Shown here: one piece after another, positions 42,632 through 60,178 of the stretch | Position numbering within the stretch: the first letter of the stretch is position 1 | Layout of the letters: each line of letters starts with the position of its first letter | NCBI RefSeq assembly: GCF_010731695.1 | Contig: NZ_AP022586.1 | Span: forward strand, 372,001-436,000 | Source: Mycolicibacterium litorale | GTDB lineage: Bacteria > Actinomycetota > Actinomycetes > Mycobacteriales > Mycobacteriaceae | Direction: 5' to 3' | DNA: 64,000 nucleotides | The notes under the pieces: generated by a model | What the model was told of the DNA's origin: nothing | Databases searched by the model: none | What the model saw: only the letters and a program-made list of their open reading frames with translations | Made by a program: the position numbers and the translations under genes

Positions 42632-43831
42632 GTGCAGTACCGTTTCGCGGTGATGGAGGAGTACCTGGCGCTCTCCGACCGCGGCGCAGGCGTGCCGCTG
42701 CGTGAGCTCGTCCTCGTGGGGCTCACCGCGGCGATCATCACCTACCTGGCCACCGGATGGGTGCGCGTACTCGCGACCCGGCTGGGGGCGGTGGCCTATC
42801 CGCGCGAACGCGACGTCCACGTGCAGCCCACCCCGCGGATGGGTGGGCTCGCGATGTACGTCGGCGTCGCCGCTGCCGTGCTGCTCGCCTCCCAGCTCCC
42901 CGCTCTGACGCGCGGTTTCGTCTACTCCACCGGGATGCCGGCCGTCGTGGTCGCCGGCGGGCTCATCATGCTGATCGGCCTGATCGACGACCGGTGGGGA
43001 CTCGACGCACTCACCAAATTCGCCGGCCAGCTCACCGCGGCCAGCGTCATGGTGACGATGGGCGTCGCCTGGAGCGTCCTGTACATCCCGATCGGCGGCG
43101 TCGGCACCATCGTGCTCGACCAGGTGGCGTCGATCCTGCTGACCCTGGCGCTCACGGTGGCGATCGTCAACGCGATGAACTTCGTCGACGGACTCGACGG
43201 TCTGGCCGCCGGGCTCGGGCTCATCACCGCGCTGGCGATCTGCATCTTCTCCGTCGGGCTGCTCCGCGACCACGGCGGCGACGTGCTGTTCTATCCGCCC
43301 GCGGTCATCTCGGTGGTGCTCGCCGGCGCCTGCCTGGGCTTCCTGCCGCACAACTTCCACAAGGCCAGGATCTTCATGGGGGACTCCGGGTCGATGCTCA
43401 TCGGCCTGATGCTGGCCGCCGCGTCCACCACCGCGGCCGGCCCGATCTCGCAGACCGCATACGGCGCCCGCGACGTGTTCGCGCTCCTGTCGCCGTTCCT
43501 GCTCGTCGTCGCCGTGATGTTCGTGCCTGCGCTGGACATGCTGCTCGCGATCATCCGACGCACCCGCGCAGGCCTGAGCCCCTTCAGCCCCGACAAGATG
43601 CATCTGCACCACCGGCTGCTCGAGATCGGCCACTCCCACCGGCGGGTGGTGCTGCTCATCTACCTATGGGTCGGCATCGTTGCCCTCGGCGCGGCGAGCA
43701 CGATTTTCTTCGACCCCCGCTACACCGGTTTCGCCATGCTGGCCGCCACGCTCGTGGCCACCGTCGTCACTCTCGTCCCGCTCGTCCGGCGTCGGGAACC
43801 AGCAGCGGAGAGCGTGTACGACAAAAAGTAG
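42632..43831 (+). CDS. wecA: polyprenyl-phosphate GlcNAc-1-phosphate transferase WecA
   Basis: 399 residues with eleven or so membrane helices. It transfers GlcNAc-1-P to decaprenyl phosphate, the first step of the arabinogalactan linker. Motifs: RDVHVQPTPRMGGLAMY, the DD of IGLIDDRWGLD, NAMNFVDGLDGLAAG, FMGDSGSMLIG and the HLHHRL loop. GTG 42632 gives the N terminus VQYRFAVMEE, similar to what I recall for the M. tuberculosis protein. It ends 237 bp before the ATP synthase operon. Confidence 0.93.
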   Translation: MQYRFAVMEEYLALSDRGAGVPLRELVLVGLTAAIITYLATGWVRVLATRLGAVAYPRERDVHVQPTPRMGGLAMYVGVAAAVLLASQLPALTRGFVYSTGMPAVVVAGGLIMLIGLIDDRWGLDALTKFAGQLTAASVMVTMGVAWSVLYIPIGGVGTIVLDQVASILLTLALTVAIVNAMNFVDGLDGLAAGLGLITALAICIFSVGLLRDHGGDVLFYPPAVISVVLAGACLGFLPHNFHKARIFMGDSGSMLIGLMLAAASTTAAGPISQTAYGARDVFALLSPFLLVVAVMFVPALDMLLAIIRRTRAGLSPFSPDKMHLHHRLLEIGHSHRRVVLLIYLWVGIVALGAASTIFFDPRYTGFAMLAATLVATVVTLVPLVRRREPAAESVYDKK

Positions 43832-44068
43832 TAGGCCCCGTTTAGGGCCGCCTACCATGTGGTACCGTGCTGCTAGAACCCGAAGAAACCTCGCGGGTTG
43901 CCGGCCACCGGCTCGTCGGTTCGCCACCGATTCGGAGCCGTTTCAGACCGACAAAAGGGAGTACCCCTTGGGTGATTCCAGCGAGCCCGTAGCCCTCCGA
44001 TACGCTCGGCAGGTTACTCACAGGAATCAGGGCCACTCCTCCAGCCAACCGCGGATTGAGGTGAAGCA
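43832..44068 (+). other. intergenic leader before the ATP synthase operon
   Basis: Likely holds the atp promoter. Candidate -10 elements are TACCGT at 43862 and TAGAAC at 43875, neither with a good -35. GGCCCCG/GGGCC around 43836-43851 is a weak hairpin after wecA. GAGGTGAAGCA precedes GTG 44069. Confidence 0.35.
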
Positions 44069-44515
44069 GTGACGACGCCAGCGCAGGACGCGCCGTTGGT
44101 GTTGCCGGCAGTCGCCTTCCGGCCTGTCCGACTCCTCGTCATCTGTGTGGCACTCGCTGCCCTCGCGGCCGTGGCCGCGGCACTGCTCGGCTACCCGATG
44201 GTCGGCCTGTTCTTCGCGATCGGCCTCGGGCTCGGCCTCACCAACGCCGTGATGATCCAGCGCTCGGTGCAGTCGATCACCGCCAAGGACCATCCGCTCA
44301 AACGCAACATGGCCATGAACTCGGCCACCCGACTGCTGATCATGACCGTGATCGGCCTGACCATCGCCTACGTCTTCAAGCCGCAGGGCTTGGGCGTGGT
44401 GTTCGGCATGGCGCTGTTCCAGGTGATCCTGGTGGCGTCGACGACCCTTCCGGTGGTCAAGAAACTCAAGGCCCAAGCCGCTGACGGACTCGAAGGAGAG
44501 ACTCCACAGCAATGA
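44069..44515 (+). CDS. atpI: ATP synthase protein I-like membrane protein
   Basis: 148 residues with four membrane helices; first gene of the operon, in the place of Rv1303. AtpI proteins help assemble the c ring or carry magnesium. The central [20 protein letters not shown] is typical of the actinobacterial form. GTG 44069 follows GAGGTGA. Overlaps atpB by 4 bp. Confidence 0.8.
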   Translation: MTTPAQDAPLVLPAVAFRPVRLLVICVALAALAAVAAALLGYPMVGLFFAIGLGLGLTNAVMIQRSVQSITAKDHPLKRNMAMNSATRLLIMTVIGLTIAYVFKPQGLGVVFGMALFQVILVASTTLPVVKKLKAQAADGLEGETPQQ

Positions 44516-45267
44516 CGCAGACGTTCCTCGCCGCCGAGAGCGGCATTCAGGTCGGCCACCACACGGAGGCCAACTGGTTCGGGCTGACGGTCAACACCGA
44601 CACGATCCTGTCCACCGCGATCGCCGCGGCGATCGTGCTCGGACTGGCGTTCTTCCTGCGCGCCAAGGTGACCTCCACCGGAGTGCCCAACGGCGTGCAG
44701 CTGTTCTGGGAAGCGCTGACCGTGCAGATGCGCAACCAGATCGAGAGCGCGATCGGAATGCGGGTGGCCGGCTTCGTGCTCCCGCTGGCCGTCACACTGT
44801 TCGCGTTCATCCTGATCGCGAACTGGCTGTCCGTGCTGCCGGTGCAGTACTCCGACGAGACCGGCATTCACGAACTGCTCAAGCCCGCGGCCTCCGACAT
44901 CAACTTCGTGCTGGCGCTGGCGCTGTTCGTGTTCATCGCCTACCACGCCGCCGGGTTCTGGCGCCGCGGCCTCCTCGGGCACCCCAAGAAGCTGCTGAAG
45001 GGCCACGTCGCCGTGCTGGCCCCGATCAACCTCGTCGAAGAACTCGCCAAGCCGATCTCGCTGTCACTGCGACTCTTCGGCAACATCTTCGCCGGCGGCA
45101 TCCTGGTCGCCCTGATCGCGCTGTTCCCGCCGTGGATCATGTGGGCGCCCAACGCGATCTGGAAGAGCTTCGACCTGTTCGTCGGCGCGATCCAGGCGTT
45201 CATCTTCGCGCTGCTGACCATCCTGTACTTCAGCCAGTCGATGGAGCTCGACGAGCACCACGACTGA
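44512..45267 (+). CDS. atpB: F0F1 ATP synthase subunit a
   Basis: 251 residues, the membrane stator channel of the proton path. The essential Arg is in [23 protein letters not shown], and the final helix holds [20 protein letters not shown]. Starts inside the atpI stop. Confidence 0.96.
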   Translation: MTQTFLAAESGIQVGHHTEANWFGLTVNTDTILSTAIAAAIVLGLAFFLRAKVTSTGVPNGVQLFWEALTVQMRNQIESAIGMRVAGFVLPLAVTLFAFILIANWLSVLPVQYSDETGIHELLKPAASDINFVLALALFVFIAYHAAGFWRRGLLGHPKKLLKGHVAVLAPINLVEELAKPISLSLRLFGNIFAGGILVALIALFPPWIMWAPNAIWKSFDLFVGAIQAFIFALLTILYFSQSMELDEHHD

Positions 45268-45317
45268 CCGCACGTCTGACCTGCACGACCGCTTGAATCA
45301 AACGCTCGACCCACGTC

Positions 45318-45335
45318 CTGGTAGGCGACTACCAG
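45318..45335 (+). promoter_or_regulatory. GNRA-capped hairpin just before the atpE ribosome site
   Basis: CTGGTAG-GCGA-CTACCAG, a perfect 7-bp stem with a GCGA tetraloop, ending five bases before AAGGAGG (45341-45347). It could stabilise or expose the mRNA for high c-subunit output. Confidence 0.55.
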
Positions 45336-45351
45336 TTATCAAGGAGGATAA

Positions 45352-45600
<249 letters not shown>

Positions 45601-45620
45601 TCGGTTTGGAATCTTCAGTC

Positions 45621-46130
45621 ATGGGTGACCTGAGCACGACCATCTTGGCCGCGGAGGAAGGTGGGGGCGGTAACTTCCTCGTCCCCAACGGCACCTTCTT
45701 CTTCGTGCTGCTCATCTTCCTGATCGTGTTGGGCGTCATCGCCAAATGGGTGGTGCCCCCGATCAGCAAGGTGCTGCAAGAGCGCGAAGCGATGGTCACC
45801 AAGACGGTTGAGGACAACCGCAAGTCGGCTGAACTGTTCGCCGCCGCACAGGCCGACTCCCGGCAGGTGATGGCCAAGGCACGCCGTGACGCCTCGGCCA
45901 TCCGGGACGAGGCCCGCGGCGAGGGTCGCAAGATCCTCGAGGACATGCGGTCGCGCGCCAGCGCGGAATCGGCGGCCACACTGCAGGAGACCAACGAAGA
46001 GCTGTCCCGGCAGGGCCAGCAGACCGCGGCCGAACTGCAGTCGTCGATCGAGACGTTGTCGGCCACCCTGGCCAGCCGCGTCCTCGGCGTCGACATCACC
46101 AGCGCCGCCGCGACGAGCCAGGGACGGTAG
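45621..46130 (+). CDS. atpF: F0F1 ATP synthase subunit b
   Basis: 169 residues. One membrane helix (about 26-48, [20 protein letters not shown]) and a long charged coil forming the peripheral stalk. ATG 45621 ([13 protein letters not shown]) matches the known mycobacterial N terminus; TTG 45606 is in frame but less likely. Pairs with the b part of the next gene. Confidence 0.93.
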   Translation: MGDLSTTILAAEEGGGGNFLVPNGTFFFVLLIFLIVLGVIAKWVVPPISKVLQEREAMVTKTVEDNRKSAELFAAAQADSRQVMAKARRDASAIRDEARGEGRKILEDMRSRASAESAATLQETNEELSRQGQQTAAELQSSIETLSATLASRVLGVDITSAAATSQGR

Positions 46131-46134
46131 CCGT

Positions 46135-47466
46135 ATGTCGACATTCATCGGTCAGCTCATCGGGTTCGCGGTCATCGTGTTCCTCGTCGTGCGTTACGTG
46201 GTGCCGCCGGTGCGGCGCATGATGACCGCGCAGCAGGAGACGGTGCGCCGTCAGCTCGAGGAGAGCGCCACCGCGGCGAACAAGGTGGAGCAGGCGGATC
46301 AGCAGCACGCCAAGGCCGTTCAAGAGGCCGAGGCCGACGCCAAGCGGGTCGTCGAAGAGGCCCGGGCGGACGCCGAGAAGATCGCCGAGCAGATGCGCGC
46401 ACAGGCCGACGCCGAGGTGGAGCGCATCAAGGTCCAGGGGCAGGCGCAGGTGCAACTGCTGCGCCAGCAGCTGATCCGCGAACTGCGTGCGCACCTCGGC
46501 AGCGAGTCGGTGGCCCGGGCACGGGAACTGGTGAGCGAGCACGTTTCCGACGAGGACAACCGGTCGGCGACTGTGGACCGGTTCCTCGACGAACTCGACG
46601 CCATGGCGCCCTCGGATGCCGCGCTCGACGACGGCGTGGGATCGCGGCTGCGTTCGATGAGCCGGGATGCCCTCAAGGCGCTGGTGGCGCGGTTCGACGA
46701 ACTGACCGCCAACGTCGACGCGGACGGGCTGACGTCACTGGCCGACGATCTGACCGCCGTGGCCAAGCTGCTCAAGACCGAGCCGGTGTTGAGCAAGCAC
46801 TTCGGTGAACCCACCGAGGACGGCGAGGCCAAGGCGAACCTGGCGGAGGCCGTGCTCTCGGGCAAGATCTCCGACACTGCGCTCGAGGTCGTCAAAGCCG
46901 CTGTGGCGCAACGATGGTCAGACGAATCCGACCTGGACCACGCGGTCCGGCACACGGCGCGGCTGGCTCTGCTGGTGCGTGCGGAGCGCAACGACGAGAC
47001 CAGCGAGGTCGAGGACCAGCTCTTCCGGTTCAGCCGGATTCTGGACTCCGAATCGCGGCTGAGCGCGGTGCTCAGCGACTACACCACCCCCGTCGACGGC
47101 CGGATCGGACTGCTGGACCGGCTGCTCGAGAACCAGGCGGGCGCGACCACCCGGGCGCTGCTCGCGCAGACCGTGGAGCTGCTGCGCGGCGAGCGTGCCG
47201 ACGAGGCCGTGCGCGAACTGGCCGAGCTCGCCGTGGCGCGCCGTGGGGAGGTCGTGGCGCACGTCAACGCCGCGGCAGAGCTCAGCGATGCCCAGCGCAC
47301 CCGGCTCACCGAGGTGCTCGGCCGGATCTACGGTCGCCCGGCATCCCTGCAGTTGCACATCGATCCCGACATGCTCGGCGGCCTCACCATCGCCGTCGGC
47401 GACGAGGTGATCGACGGGTCACTGGCTTCGCGGCTGGCTTCGGCTGAAACCCAGCTGCCCGACTAA
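46135..47466 (+). CDS. atpFH: F0F1 ATP synthase b-delta fusion subunit
   Basis: 443 residues. A b'-like part with one helix (about 5-25) and a charged coil (30-165), fused to a delta domain (about 170-443) that caps the F1 head; [21 protein letters not shown] and [17 protein letters not shown] are delta motifs. The fusion is specific to mycobacteria and close relatives and makes the second stalk. In the M. tuberculosis nomenclature this is atpH. Confidence 0.94.
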   Translation: MSTFIGQLIGFAVIVFLVVRYVVPPVRRMMTAQQETVRRQLEESATAANKVEQADQQHAKAVQEAEADAKRVVEEARADAEKIAEQMRAQADAEVERIKVQGQAQVQLLRQQLIRELRAHLGSESVARARELVSEHVSDEDNRSATVDRFLDELDAMAPSDAALDDGVGSRLRSMSRDALKALVARFDELTANVDADGLTSLADDLTAVAKLLKTEPVLSKHFGEPTEDGEAKANLAEAVLSGKISDTALEVVKAAVAQRWSDESDLDHAVRHTARLALLVRAERNDETSEVEDQLFRFSRILDSESRLSAVLSDYTTPVDGRIGLLDRLLENQAGATTRALLAQTVELLRGERADEAVRELAELAVARRGEVVAHVNAAAELSDAQRTRLTEVLGRIYGRPASLQLHIDPDMLGGLTIAVGDEVIDGSLASRLASAETQLPD

Positions 47467-47511
47467 CTCCGAACACCACCAGACTCAACACAAAGGCAGG
47501 AAGACGAACCC

Positions 47512-49158
47512 ATGGCAGAGTTGACTATCTCGGCTGCTGACATCCAAGGGGCGATCGAGGACTACGTCGCCAACATCGCCACCGACACCGAGCGGGAAGA
47601 GATCGGCACCGTCGTCGACGCCGGTGACGGCATCGCGCACGTCGAGGGCCTGCCCTCGGTGATGACGCAGGAACTCCTCGAGTTCCCCGGCGGTGTCCTG
47701 GGTGTCGCGCTCAACCTCGACGAGCACAGCATCGGCGCGGTCATCCTCGGCGACTTCGAGAAGATCGAAGAAGGCCAGCAGGTGAAGCGCACCGGTGAGG
47801 TGCTGTCCGTGCCCGTGGGTGACGGCTTCCTCGGCCGCGTGGTGAATCCGCTCGGCCAGCCCATCGACGGCCGTGGCGAGATCGAGACCTCGGAGCGTCG
47901 CGCGCTGGAACTGCAGGCGCCCTCGGTGGTGCAGCGCCAGGGCGTGAGCGAGCCGCTGCAGACCGGCATCAAGGCGATCGACTCGCAGACGCCGATCGGC
48001 CGCGGCCAGCGCCAGCTGATCATCGGTGACCGCAAGACCGGCAAGACCGCGGTCTGCGTCGACACGATCCTCAACCAGCGGCAGAACTGGGAGACCGGCG
48101 ACCCGAACCAGCAGGTGCGCTGCGTCTACGTCGCGATCGGTCAGAAGGGCACCACGATCGCCAGCGTGCGCCGCACCCTCGAAGAGGGTGGCGCGATGGA
48201 CTACACCACCATCGTCGCGGCGCCCGCCTCGGATTCGGCCGGCTTCAAATGGCTTGCGCCGTACACCGGTTCGGCGATCGCCCAGCACTGGATGTACGAC
48301 GGCAAGCACGTGCTGATCGTGTTCGACGATCTGACCAAGCACGCCGAGGCCTACCGCGCCATCTCGCTGCTGCTGCGCCGCCCGCCGGGCCGCGAGGCGT
48401 TCCCCGGCGATGTGTTCTACCTGCACTCGCGTCTGCTGGAGCGCTGCGCCAAGCTCTCCGACGAGCTCGGTGGCGGCTCGATGACCGGATTGCCGCTGAT
48501 CGAGACCAAGGCCAACGACATCTCGGCCTACATCCCGACCAACGTCATCTCGATCACCGACGGTCAGTGCTTCCTGGAGACCGACCTGTTCAACCAGGGT
48601 GTGCGCCCGGCCATCAACGTCGGTGTGTCGGTGTCGCGAGTCGGTGGCGCCGCGCAGATCAAGGCGATGAAAGAGGTGGCCGGCTCCCTGCGACTCGACC
48701 TGTCGCAGTACCGCGAGCTCGAGTCGTTCGCGGCGTTCGCCTCCGACCTCGATGCGACCTCGAAGGCACAGCTGGACCGCGGTGCTCGACTGGTCGAGCT
48801 GCTCAAGCAGCCGCAGAACAGCCCGATGCCCGTCGAGGAGCAGGTCGTCGCGATCTTCCTCGGTACCCGTGGTCACCTCGACACGGTGCCGGTCGAGGAC
48901 GTGCAGCGCTTCGAGCAGGAGCTGCTCGAGCACGTGCGTTCGTCGAAGGAGGAGATCTTCACCGAGATCCGCGAGAGCAAGAAGCTCTCCGAGGAACTCG
49001 AGGACAAGTTGACCGACGTGGTTAACGAGTTCAAGAAGGGCTTCGAGACCACCTCCGGTGAGTCAGTGGTTCCTGACGAGAACGTCGACGCCATGTCGGA
49101 CGAGGACCTCGAGAAGGAATCGGTGAAGGTCCGCAAGCCCGCCCCGAAGAAGAAGTAA
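47512..49158 (+). CDS. atpA: F0F1 ATP synthase subunit alpha
   Basis: 548 residues; non-catalytic nucleotide-binding subunit. Walker A GDRKTGKT at about 172-179 and the signature [17 protein letters not shown] are present. The last ~35 residues (from about 514, [19 protein letters not shown] then a Lys/Pro tail) are the mycobacterial C-terminal extension known to restrain ATP hydrolysis. Confidence 0.97.
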   Translation: MAELTISAADIQGAIEDYVANIATDTEREEIGTVVDAGDGIAHVEGLPSVMTQELLEFPGGVLGVALNLDEHSIGAVILGDFEKIEEGQQVKRTGEVLSVPVGDGFLGRVVNPLGQPIDGRGEIETSERRALELQAPSVVQRQGVSEPLQTGIKAIDSQTPIGRGQRQLIIGDRKTGKTAVCVDTILNQRQNWETGDPNQQVRCVYVAIGQKGTTIASVRRTLEEGGAMDYTTIVAAPASDSAGFKWLAPYTGSAIAQHWMYDGKHVLIVFDDLTKHAEAYRAISLLLRRPPGREAFPGDVFYLHSRLLERCAKLSDELGGGSMTGLPLIETKANDISAYIPTNVISITDGQCFLETDLFNQGVRPAINVGVSVSRVGGAAQIKAMKEVAGSLRLDLSQYRELESFAAFASDLDATSKAQLDRGARLVELLKQPQNSPMPVEEQVVAIFLGTRGHLDTVPVEDVQRFEQELLEHVRSSKEEIFTEIRESKKLSEELEDKLTDVVNEFKKGFETTSGESVVPDENVDAMSDEDLEKESVKVRKPAPKKK

Positions 49159-49172
49159 GGCGCTCATAACCC

Positions 49173-50102
49173 ATGGCTGCCACACTGCGCGAACTGCGCG
49201 GCCGCATCCGCTCCGCCGGGTCGATCAAGAAGATCACCAAGGCCCAGGAGATGATCGCGACGTCACGCATCGCCAAGGCGCAGGCCCGAGTCGAGGCGGC
49301 TCGGCCCTACGACCGCGAGATCACCAACATGCTGACCGAACTCGCCAGCGCCAGCGCCTTGGATCATCCGCTGCTCGTGCAGCGCGAGAATCCGCGGAGG
49401 GCCGGGGTGCTGGTCGTGTCGTCGGACCGTGGGTTGGCCGGTGCGTACAACGCCAACGTGTTCCGTCGGTCCGAGGAGCTGTTCTCCCTCCTGCGTGAAG
49501 AGGGTAAGGAACCCGTCCTGTACGTGGTCGGCCGCAAGGCGCTGTCCTACTACAGCTTCCGCAACTGGGACGTCACCGAATCGTGGACCGGCTTCTCCGA
49601 GCGGCCCGAGTACGAGCACGCTCAGGAGATCGGCAAGACCCTGGTCGAGGCGTTCATGGCCGGCGTCGACGACGAGGGTGACGACGCAGGCGCGGACGGC
49701 GTCCTCGGACTCGACGAACTGCACATCGTGTTCACCGAGTTCCGGTCGATGCTCTCGCAGTCGGCGATCGCCCGCCGGATCGCGCCGATGGTGGTGGAGT
49801 ACAGCGAGGAAGACGAGAACGAACCGCACACGCTGTTCTCGTTCGAGCCCAGCGCGGAGACGCTGTTCGACGCGCTGCTGCCGCGGTACGTGTCGACCCG
49901 CATCTTCGCCGCGATGCTCGAGGCGGCGGCATCGGAGTCGGCTTCGCGCCGGCGCGCGATGAAGTCGGCGTCGGACAACGCCGACGACCTGATCAAGGAC
50001 CTGACGCTGATGGCGAACCGCGAACGGCAGTCCCAGATCACCCAGGAAATCAGCGAAATCGTCGGTGGCGCGAACGCGCTCGCGGACGCCGCCAAGAAGT
50101 AA
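49173..50102 (+). CDS. atpG: F0F1 ATP synthase subunit gamma
   Basis: 309 residues; the central rotor shaft. N-terminal [20 protein letters not shown] and C-terminal [19 protein letters not shown] are the coiled ends. At about 165-176 there is an acidic insert ([12 protein letters not shown]), the mycobacterium-specific gamma loop linked to blocking hydrolysis. Confidence 0.96.
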   Translation: MAATLRELRGRIRSAGSIKKITKAQEMIATSRIAKAQARVEAARPYDREITNMLTELASASALDHPLLVQRENPRRAGVLVVSSDRGLAGAYNANVFRRSEELFSLLREEGKEPVLYVVGRKALSYYSFRNWDVTESWTGFSERPEYEHAQEIGKTLVEAFMAGVDDEGDDAGADGVLGLDELHIVFTEFRSMLSQSAIARRIAPMVVEYSEEDENEPHTLFSFEPSAETLFDALLPRYVSTRIFAAMLEAAASESASRRRAMKSASDNADDLIKDLTLMANRERQSQITQEISEIVGGANALADAAKK

Positions 50103-50123
50103 TCGCCTGAAGCCCAGCGATAG

Positions 50124-51692
<1,569 letters not shown>

Positions 51693-51694
51693 CG

Positions 51695-52060
51695 ATGGCC
51701 GACCTTGACGTTGACATCGTCGCCGTCGAACGGGAGATCTGGTCGGGGAAGGCGACGTTCGTCTTTACCCGCACCACCTCCGGTGAGATCGGCATCCTGC
51801 CGCGGCACATCCCGCTGGTGGCTCAACTCGTCGACGACGCCATGGTGCGGGTCGAGCGTGAGGGCGAAGAGGACCTGCGCGTCGCCGTCGGCGGCGGCTT
51901 CATGTCCGTCACCGAGTCGGGCGTGATCATCCTCGCCGAGTCCGCTGAGCTGGAGTCGGAGATCAACGCCGACGAGGCGCGTCGCGACTCCGAATCCGAC
52001 GACCCGGCGACGGCCGCCCGGGGCCGCGCGCGGCTTCGCGCGCTGGGCCAGATCGACTAA
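51695..52060 (+). CDS. atpC: F0F1 ATP synthase subunit epsilon
   Basis: 121 residues. The N-terminal beta sandwich has the typical [20 protein letters not shown] and [16 protein letters not shown]; the C-terminal helices are short, as in mycobacteria. Starts 2 bp after atpD; last subunit of the operon. Confidence 0.96.
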   Translation: MADLDVDIVAVEREIWSGKATFVFTRTTSGEIGILPRHIPLVAQLVDDAMVRVEREGEEDLRVAVGGGFMSVTESGVIILAESAELESEINADEARRDSESDDPATAARGRARLRALGQID

Positions 52061-52069
52061 CGGCACCGG

Positions 52070-52516
52070 ATGAGCGCGTCCATGTGGAGCATGGTCGCGC
52101 TCATCGGTGTGCTGCTGCTCGTCGTCGTCGCGCTCTGCTACCGCCTGTGGAAACTCCGGCAGGTCGGTGGCACCGCGGCGATTCTGCGTGACGTCCCCGC
52201 CGTCGGCGGTCACGGCTGGCGGCACGGCGTGATGCGGTACCGGGGTGGCGAAGCCGGTTTCTACCGGTTGTCCAGTCTGCGGTGGTGGCCCGACCGGCGG
52301 TTGAGCCGGCGGGGTCTGGAAATCGTGTCGCGGCGCAGCCCGCGCGGCGACGAATTCGACATCATGACCCACGAGATCGTCGTGCTCGAACTGCGCGACA
52401 CCAGTCCCGAACGCCGGCGTGGTTACGAGATCGCCCTGGACCGGGGCGCATTGACGGCGTTCCTGTCGTGGCTCGAGTCGCGGCCTTCGCCGCGCGCCCG
52501 CCGCCGCAGCCTCTAG
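52070..52516 (+). CDS. DUF2550 family membrane protein
   Basis: 148 residues; one N-terminal membrane helix (about 7-27) and a cytoplasmic basic domain with HGVMRYRGGEAGFYRLSSL and SRRSPRGDEF. The same gene follows atpC in M. tuberculosis (Rv1312). Function unknown; likely cotranscribed with the atp operon. Confidence 0.85.
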   Translation: MSASMWSMVALIGVLLLVVVALCYRLWKLRQVGGTAAILRDVPAVGGHGWRHGVMRYRGGEAGFYRLSSLRWWPDRRLSRRGLEIVSRRSPRGDEFDIMTHEIVVLELRDTSPERRRGYEIALDRGALTAFLSWLESRPSPRARRRSL

Positions 52517-52556
52517 CGGGTGCGGCCGCCGCGTTTCATGGTCTTCGCGCAAGCGC

Positions 52557-53123
52557 TCATCCGCCCGGTTTCCACAGCACGTCGCCGTCGGGGTTGGCGA
52601 CGCGCGACAGGATGAACAGCAGGTCGGACAGCCGGTTGAGGTACTTCGCCGGCAGCACGCTGATGGTGTCGCCGTGTGCGGACACCGCCTCCCACGCCGA
52701 GCGTTCGGCGCGCCGGGCCACCGTCCGTGCGACGTGCAGCAACGCCGACAGCGGTGTCCCGCCCGGGAGGACGAACGAGTTCAGTGCGGGCAGCGGTTCG
52801 TTGAACTCATCACACCAGGACTCGAGCCGGTCGATGTAGTCCTGGGCGATCCGCAGCGGGGGATACTCCGGGTTCTCCGCGACCGGGGTGGACAGATCCG
52901 CACCCGCGTCGAAGAGATCGTTCTGGATCTGGCGCAGCACCGCGAGGATCCGCTCCGGGGGATTGCCCAGGGCAATCGCGACGCCGATGGCGGCGTTGGT
53001 CTCGTCGCAGTCGGCGTAGGCGATCAGCCGGGGGTCGTTCTTGGTGACGCGGCTGAAGTCGCTGAGCCCGGTCGTCCCGTCGTCACCGGTTCTCGTGTAG
53101 ATGCGGGTGAGGTGCACGGCCAT
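52557..53123 (-). CDS. cob(I)alamin adenosyltransferase, PduO type
   Basis: 188 residues, makes adenosylcobalamin from cob(I)alamin and ATP. ATP motif [14 protein letters not shown] at the start; [16 protein letters not shown] and [19 protein letters not shown] are the other signatures, with [11 protein letters not shown] near the end. Convergent with the DUF2550 gene and divergent from murA, as in M. tuberculosis. Confidence 0.93.
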   Translation of the reverse strand: MAVHLTRIYTRTGDDGTTGLSDFSRVTKNDPRLIAYADCDETNAAIGVAIALGNPPERILAVLRQIQNDLFDAGADLSTPVAENPEYPPLRIAQDYIDRLESWCDEFNEPLPALNSFVLPGGTPLSALLHVARTVARRAERSAWEAVSAHGDTISVLPAKYLNRLSDLLFILSRVANPDGDVLWKPGG

Positions 53124-53167
53124 GGGTCAAACGTACTAGGCGCGCCGGTCTGCGGACCTTGTGGAAA

Positions 53168-53196
53168 CTGACATGGCCGGAGCCGCTGTTTACACT
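53168..53196 (+). promoter_or_regulatory. murA promoter (CTGACA-17-TACACT), leaderless
   Basis: -35 CTGACA 53168-53173, -10 TACACT 53191-53196, seven bases to GTG 53204. Confidence 0.65.
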
Positions 53197-53203
53197 GACC
53201 GGC

Positions 53204-54457
53204 GTGAGCGAGCGATTCGTGGTGACCGGCGGCAACCGGTTATCGGGCGAAGTCGCGGTCGGCGGGGCGAAGAACAGCGTGCTGAAGTTGATGGCCGCAT
53301 CGCTGCTGGCCGAGGGCACGAGCACGATCACGAACTGCCCCGACATCCTCGATGTTCCGCTGATGGCGGAGGTCCTGCGCGGACTCGGCGCGACGGTGGA
53401 ACTCGACGGCGACGTCGTGCGCATCACCTCGCCCGACGAGCCGAAGTACGACGCCGACTTCGCCGCGGTCCGCCAGTTCCGCGCGTCGGTGTGTGTGCTC
53501 GGTCCGCTGGTCGGTAGATGCAAGCGGGCCCGGGTGGCGTTACCCGGCGGCGATGCGATCGGATCCCGTCCGCTCGACATGCACCAGGCCGGGCTCCGCC
53601 AGCTCGGGGCACGGTGCAACATCGAGCACGGCTGCGTGGTCGCCGAGGCCGACGAGCTGCACGGCGCGGAGATCCAGCTCGAGTTCCCCTCGGTGGGGGC
53701 GACCGAGAACATCCTGATGGCGGCGGTGCTCGCCAACGGGGTGACGACGATCCACAACGCCGCCCGGGAACCGGACGTGGTCGACCTGTGCGCGATGCTC
53801 AACCAGATGGGCGCCCAGATCACGGGGGCGGGGTCCTCGACGATGACGATCACCGGCGTGGACCGGTTGTACCCCACCGAGCACCGGGTGATCGGGGACC
53901 GGATCGTCGCCGCGACGTGGGGGATCGCCGCGGCGATGACCCGCGGGGACATCTCGGTGACCGGCGTCGATCCCCAACACCTTCAGCTCGTATTGCACAA
54001 GCTGCACGATGCGGGGGCCACCGTCACCCAGAGCGACGACGGTTTCCGGGTGGTCCAGTACGAACGGCCGAAGGCGGTCAACGTCGCGACGCTGCCGTTC
54101 CCCGGGTTCCCGACGGATCTGCAACCCATGGCGATCGGGCTGGCCGCGGTCGCGGACGGGACGTCGATGATCACCGAGAACGTGTTCGAAGCCCGCTTTC
54201 GATTCGTCGAGGAGATGATCCGGCTCGGCGCCGACGCCAGGACCGACGGCCATCACGCGGTGGTGCGCGGGATCCCGCAGTTGTCGAGTGCACCGGTGTG
54301 GTCGTCGGACATCCGCGCCGGCGCCGGCCTGGTGCTCGCGGGGCTCGTCGCCGACGGTGACACCGAGGTGCACGACGTGTTCCACATCGACCGCGGGTAT
54401 CCGCTCTTCGTGGAGAACCTCAAGAGCCTGGGAGCCGAGATCGAGCGCGTCGTCTAG
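53204..54457 (+). CDS. murA: UDP-N-acetylglucosamine 1-carboxyvinyltransferase MurA
   Basis: 417 residues; first committed step of peptidoglycan synthesis. Lys23 and Asn24 in [10 protein letters not shown] bind substrate. The loop residue that is Cys in fosfomycin-sensitive enzymes is Asp117 here ([13 protein letters not shown]), the mycobacterial state giving intrinsic fosfomycin resistance. GTG 53204 is set by the leaderless promoter; earlier in-frame codons were rejected. Confidence 0.96.
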   Translation: MSERFVVTGGNRLSGEVAVGGAKNSVLKLMAASLLAEGTSTITNCPDILDVPLMAEVLRGLGATVELDGDVVRITSPDEPKYDADFAAVRQFRASVCVLGPLVGRCKRARVALPGGDAIGSRPLDMHQAGLRQLGARCNIEHGCVVAEADELHGAEIQLEFPSVGATENILMAAVLANGVTTIHNAAREPDVVDLCAMLNQMGAQITGAGSSTMTITGVDRLYPTEHRVIGDRIVAATWGIAAAMTRGDISVTGVDPQHLQLVLHKLHDAGATVTQSDDGFRVVQYERPKAVNVATLPFPGFPTDLQPMAIGLAAVADGTSMITENVFEARFRFVEEMIRLGADARTDGHHAVVRGIPQLSSAPVWSSDIRAGAGLVLAGLVADGDTEVHDVFHIDRGYPLFVENLKSLGAEIERVV

Positions 54458-54517
54458 CCCCCCGGCGCGGCCCAATACCGTTGAAACACCGGGAATTAGG
54501 CCTCTGGCCAGGGGATT

Positions 54518-54546
54518 TTGAAGCAGACGGAACCTGTGCGTAAGCT
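54518..54546 (+). promoter_or_regulatory. rRNA operon promoter, upstream (TTGAAG-17-TAAGCT)
   Basis: -35 TTGAAG 54518-54523, -10 TAAGCT 54541-54546, spacing 17. First of two tandem promoters between murA and 16S. Confidence 0.6.
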
Positions 54547-54594
54547 AGTGACACACCGACCGAAGGCCCCGGCCGAAAGGCCCGGAGGACGAGG

Positions 54595-54623
54595 TTGACT
54601 TCCCCGGTAGGATGCAGTACAGT
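54595..54623 (+). promoter_or_regulatory. rRNA operon promoter, downstream (TTGACT-17-TACAGT)
   Basis: -35 TTGACT 54595-54600, -10 TACAGT 54618-54623, spacing 17; start near 54630. Confidence 0.75.
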
Positions 54624-54654
54624 ATCGGGGTTGCCTGCAGAGCGGGTGTGTTGT

Positions 54655-54666
54655 TTGAGAACTCAA
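54655..54666 (+). promoter_or_regulatory. rRNA leader hairpin in the antitermination/processing region
   Basis: TTGAG-AA-CTCAA in the conserved leader. The flanking T/G-rich leader (54640-54794) is typical of mycobacterial antitermination and RNase III processing signals; a related TTTGAACTCA occurs near 56726 in the 16S-23S spacer. Confidence 0.5.
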
Positions 54667-54794
54667 TAGTGTGTTTGGTGGTTTTTGTTTGTTGTTTTTG
54701 TTTTGCCGCATCTCTTTTTCCCGTTTAGGGGTGTGGTTGTTTTTTGCCAGATGTTTCTGGTTGTGATCGGATTTTCCTGATTGCCTTTTTGAGG

Positions 54795-59874
<5,080 letters not shown>

Positions 59875-59997
59875 CACAAACAATGGGATGCCTCGCAACC
59901 ACACCACACCAAGAATCACCCACCGATTCACACCCCACCACCAAAAAACACTTCCCCCACCACCCGTGGGGGCACTCAAAAACGAGTGAAAATAGAG
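59875..59997 (+). other. 23S-5S spacer
   Basis: About 123 nt with hairpins CCCCCAC/GTGGGGG (59955-59973) and CACTC/GAGTG just before 5S; no tRNA. Confidence 0.75.
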
Positions 59998-60112
59998 TTA
60001 CGGCGGTCCATAGCGGCAGGGAAACGCCCGGTCCCATCCCGAACCCGGAAGCTAAGCCTGCCAGCGCCGATGATACTACCCAACACGGGTGGAAAAGTAG
60101 GACACCGCCGAA
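59998..60112 (+). rRNA. rrf: 5S ribosomal RNA
   Basis: About 115 nt starting TTACGGCGGTCCATAGCGGC and closing with CCGCCGAA; conserved GGAAACGCCCGGTCCCATCC loop. Ends approximate. Confidence 0.95.
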
Positions 60113-60123
60113 CACACATTAAA

Positions 60124-60164
60124 CCTCGGCCCCCAACTCACGTTGGGGGCCGAGGTGTTTTTGT
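60124..60164 (+). terminator. rRNA operon terminator
   Basis: Perfect 14-bp stem CCTCGGCCCCCAAC/GTTGGGGGCCGAGG, 4-nt loop, then TGTTTTTG. It also lies just past the ogt stop on the other strand. Confidence 0.9.
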
Positions 60165-60178
60165 ATGTGCCGTCCTCG

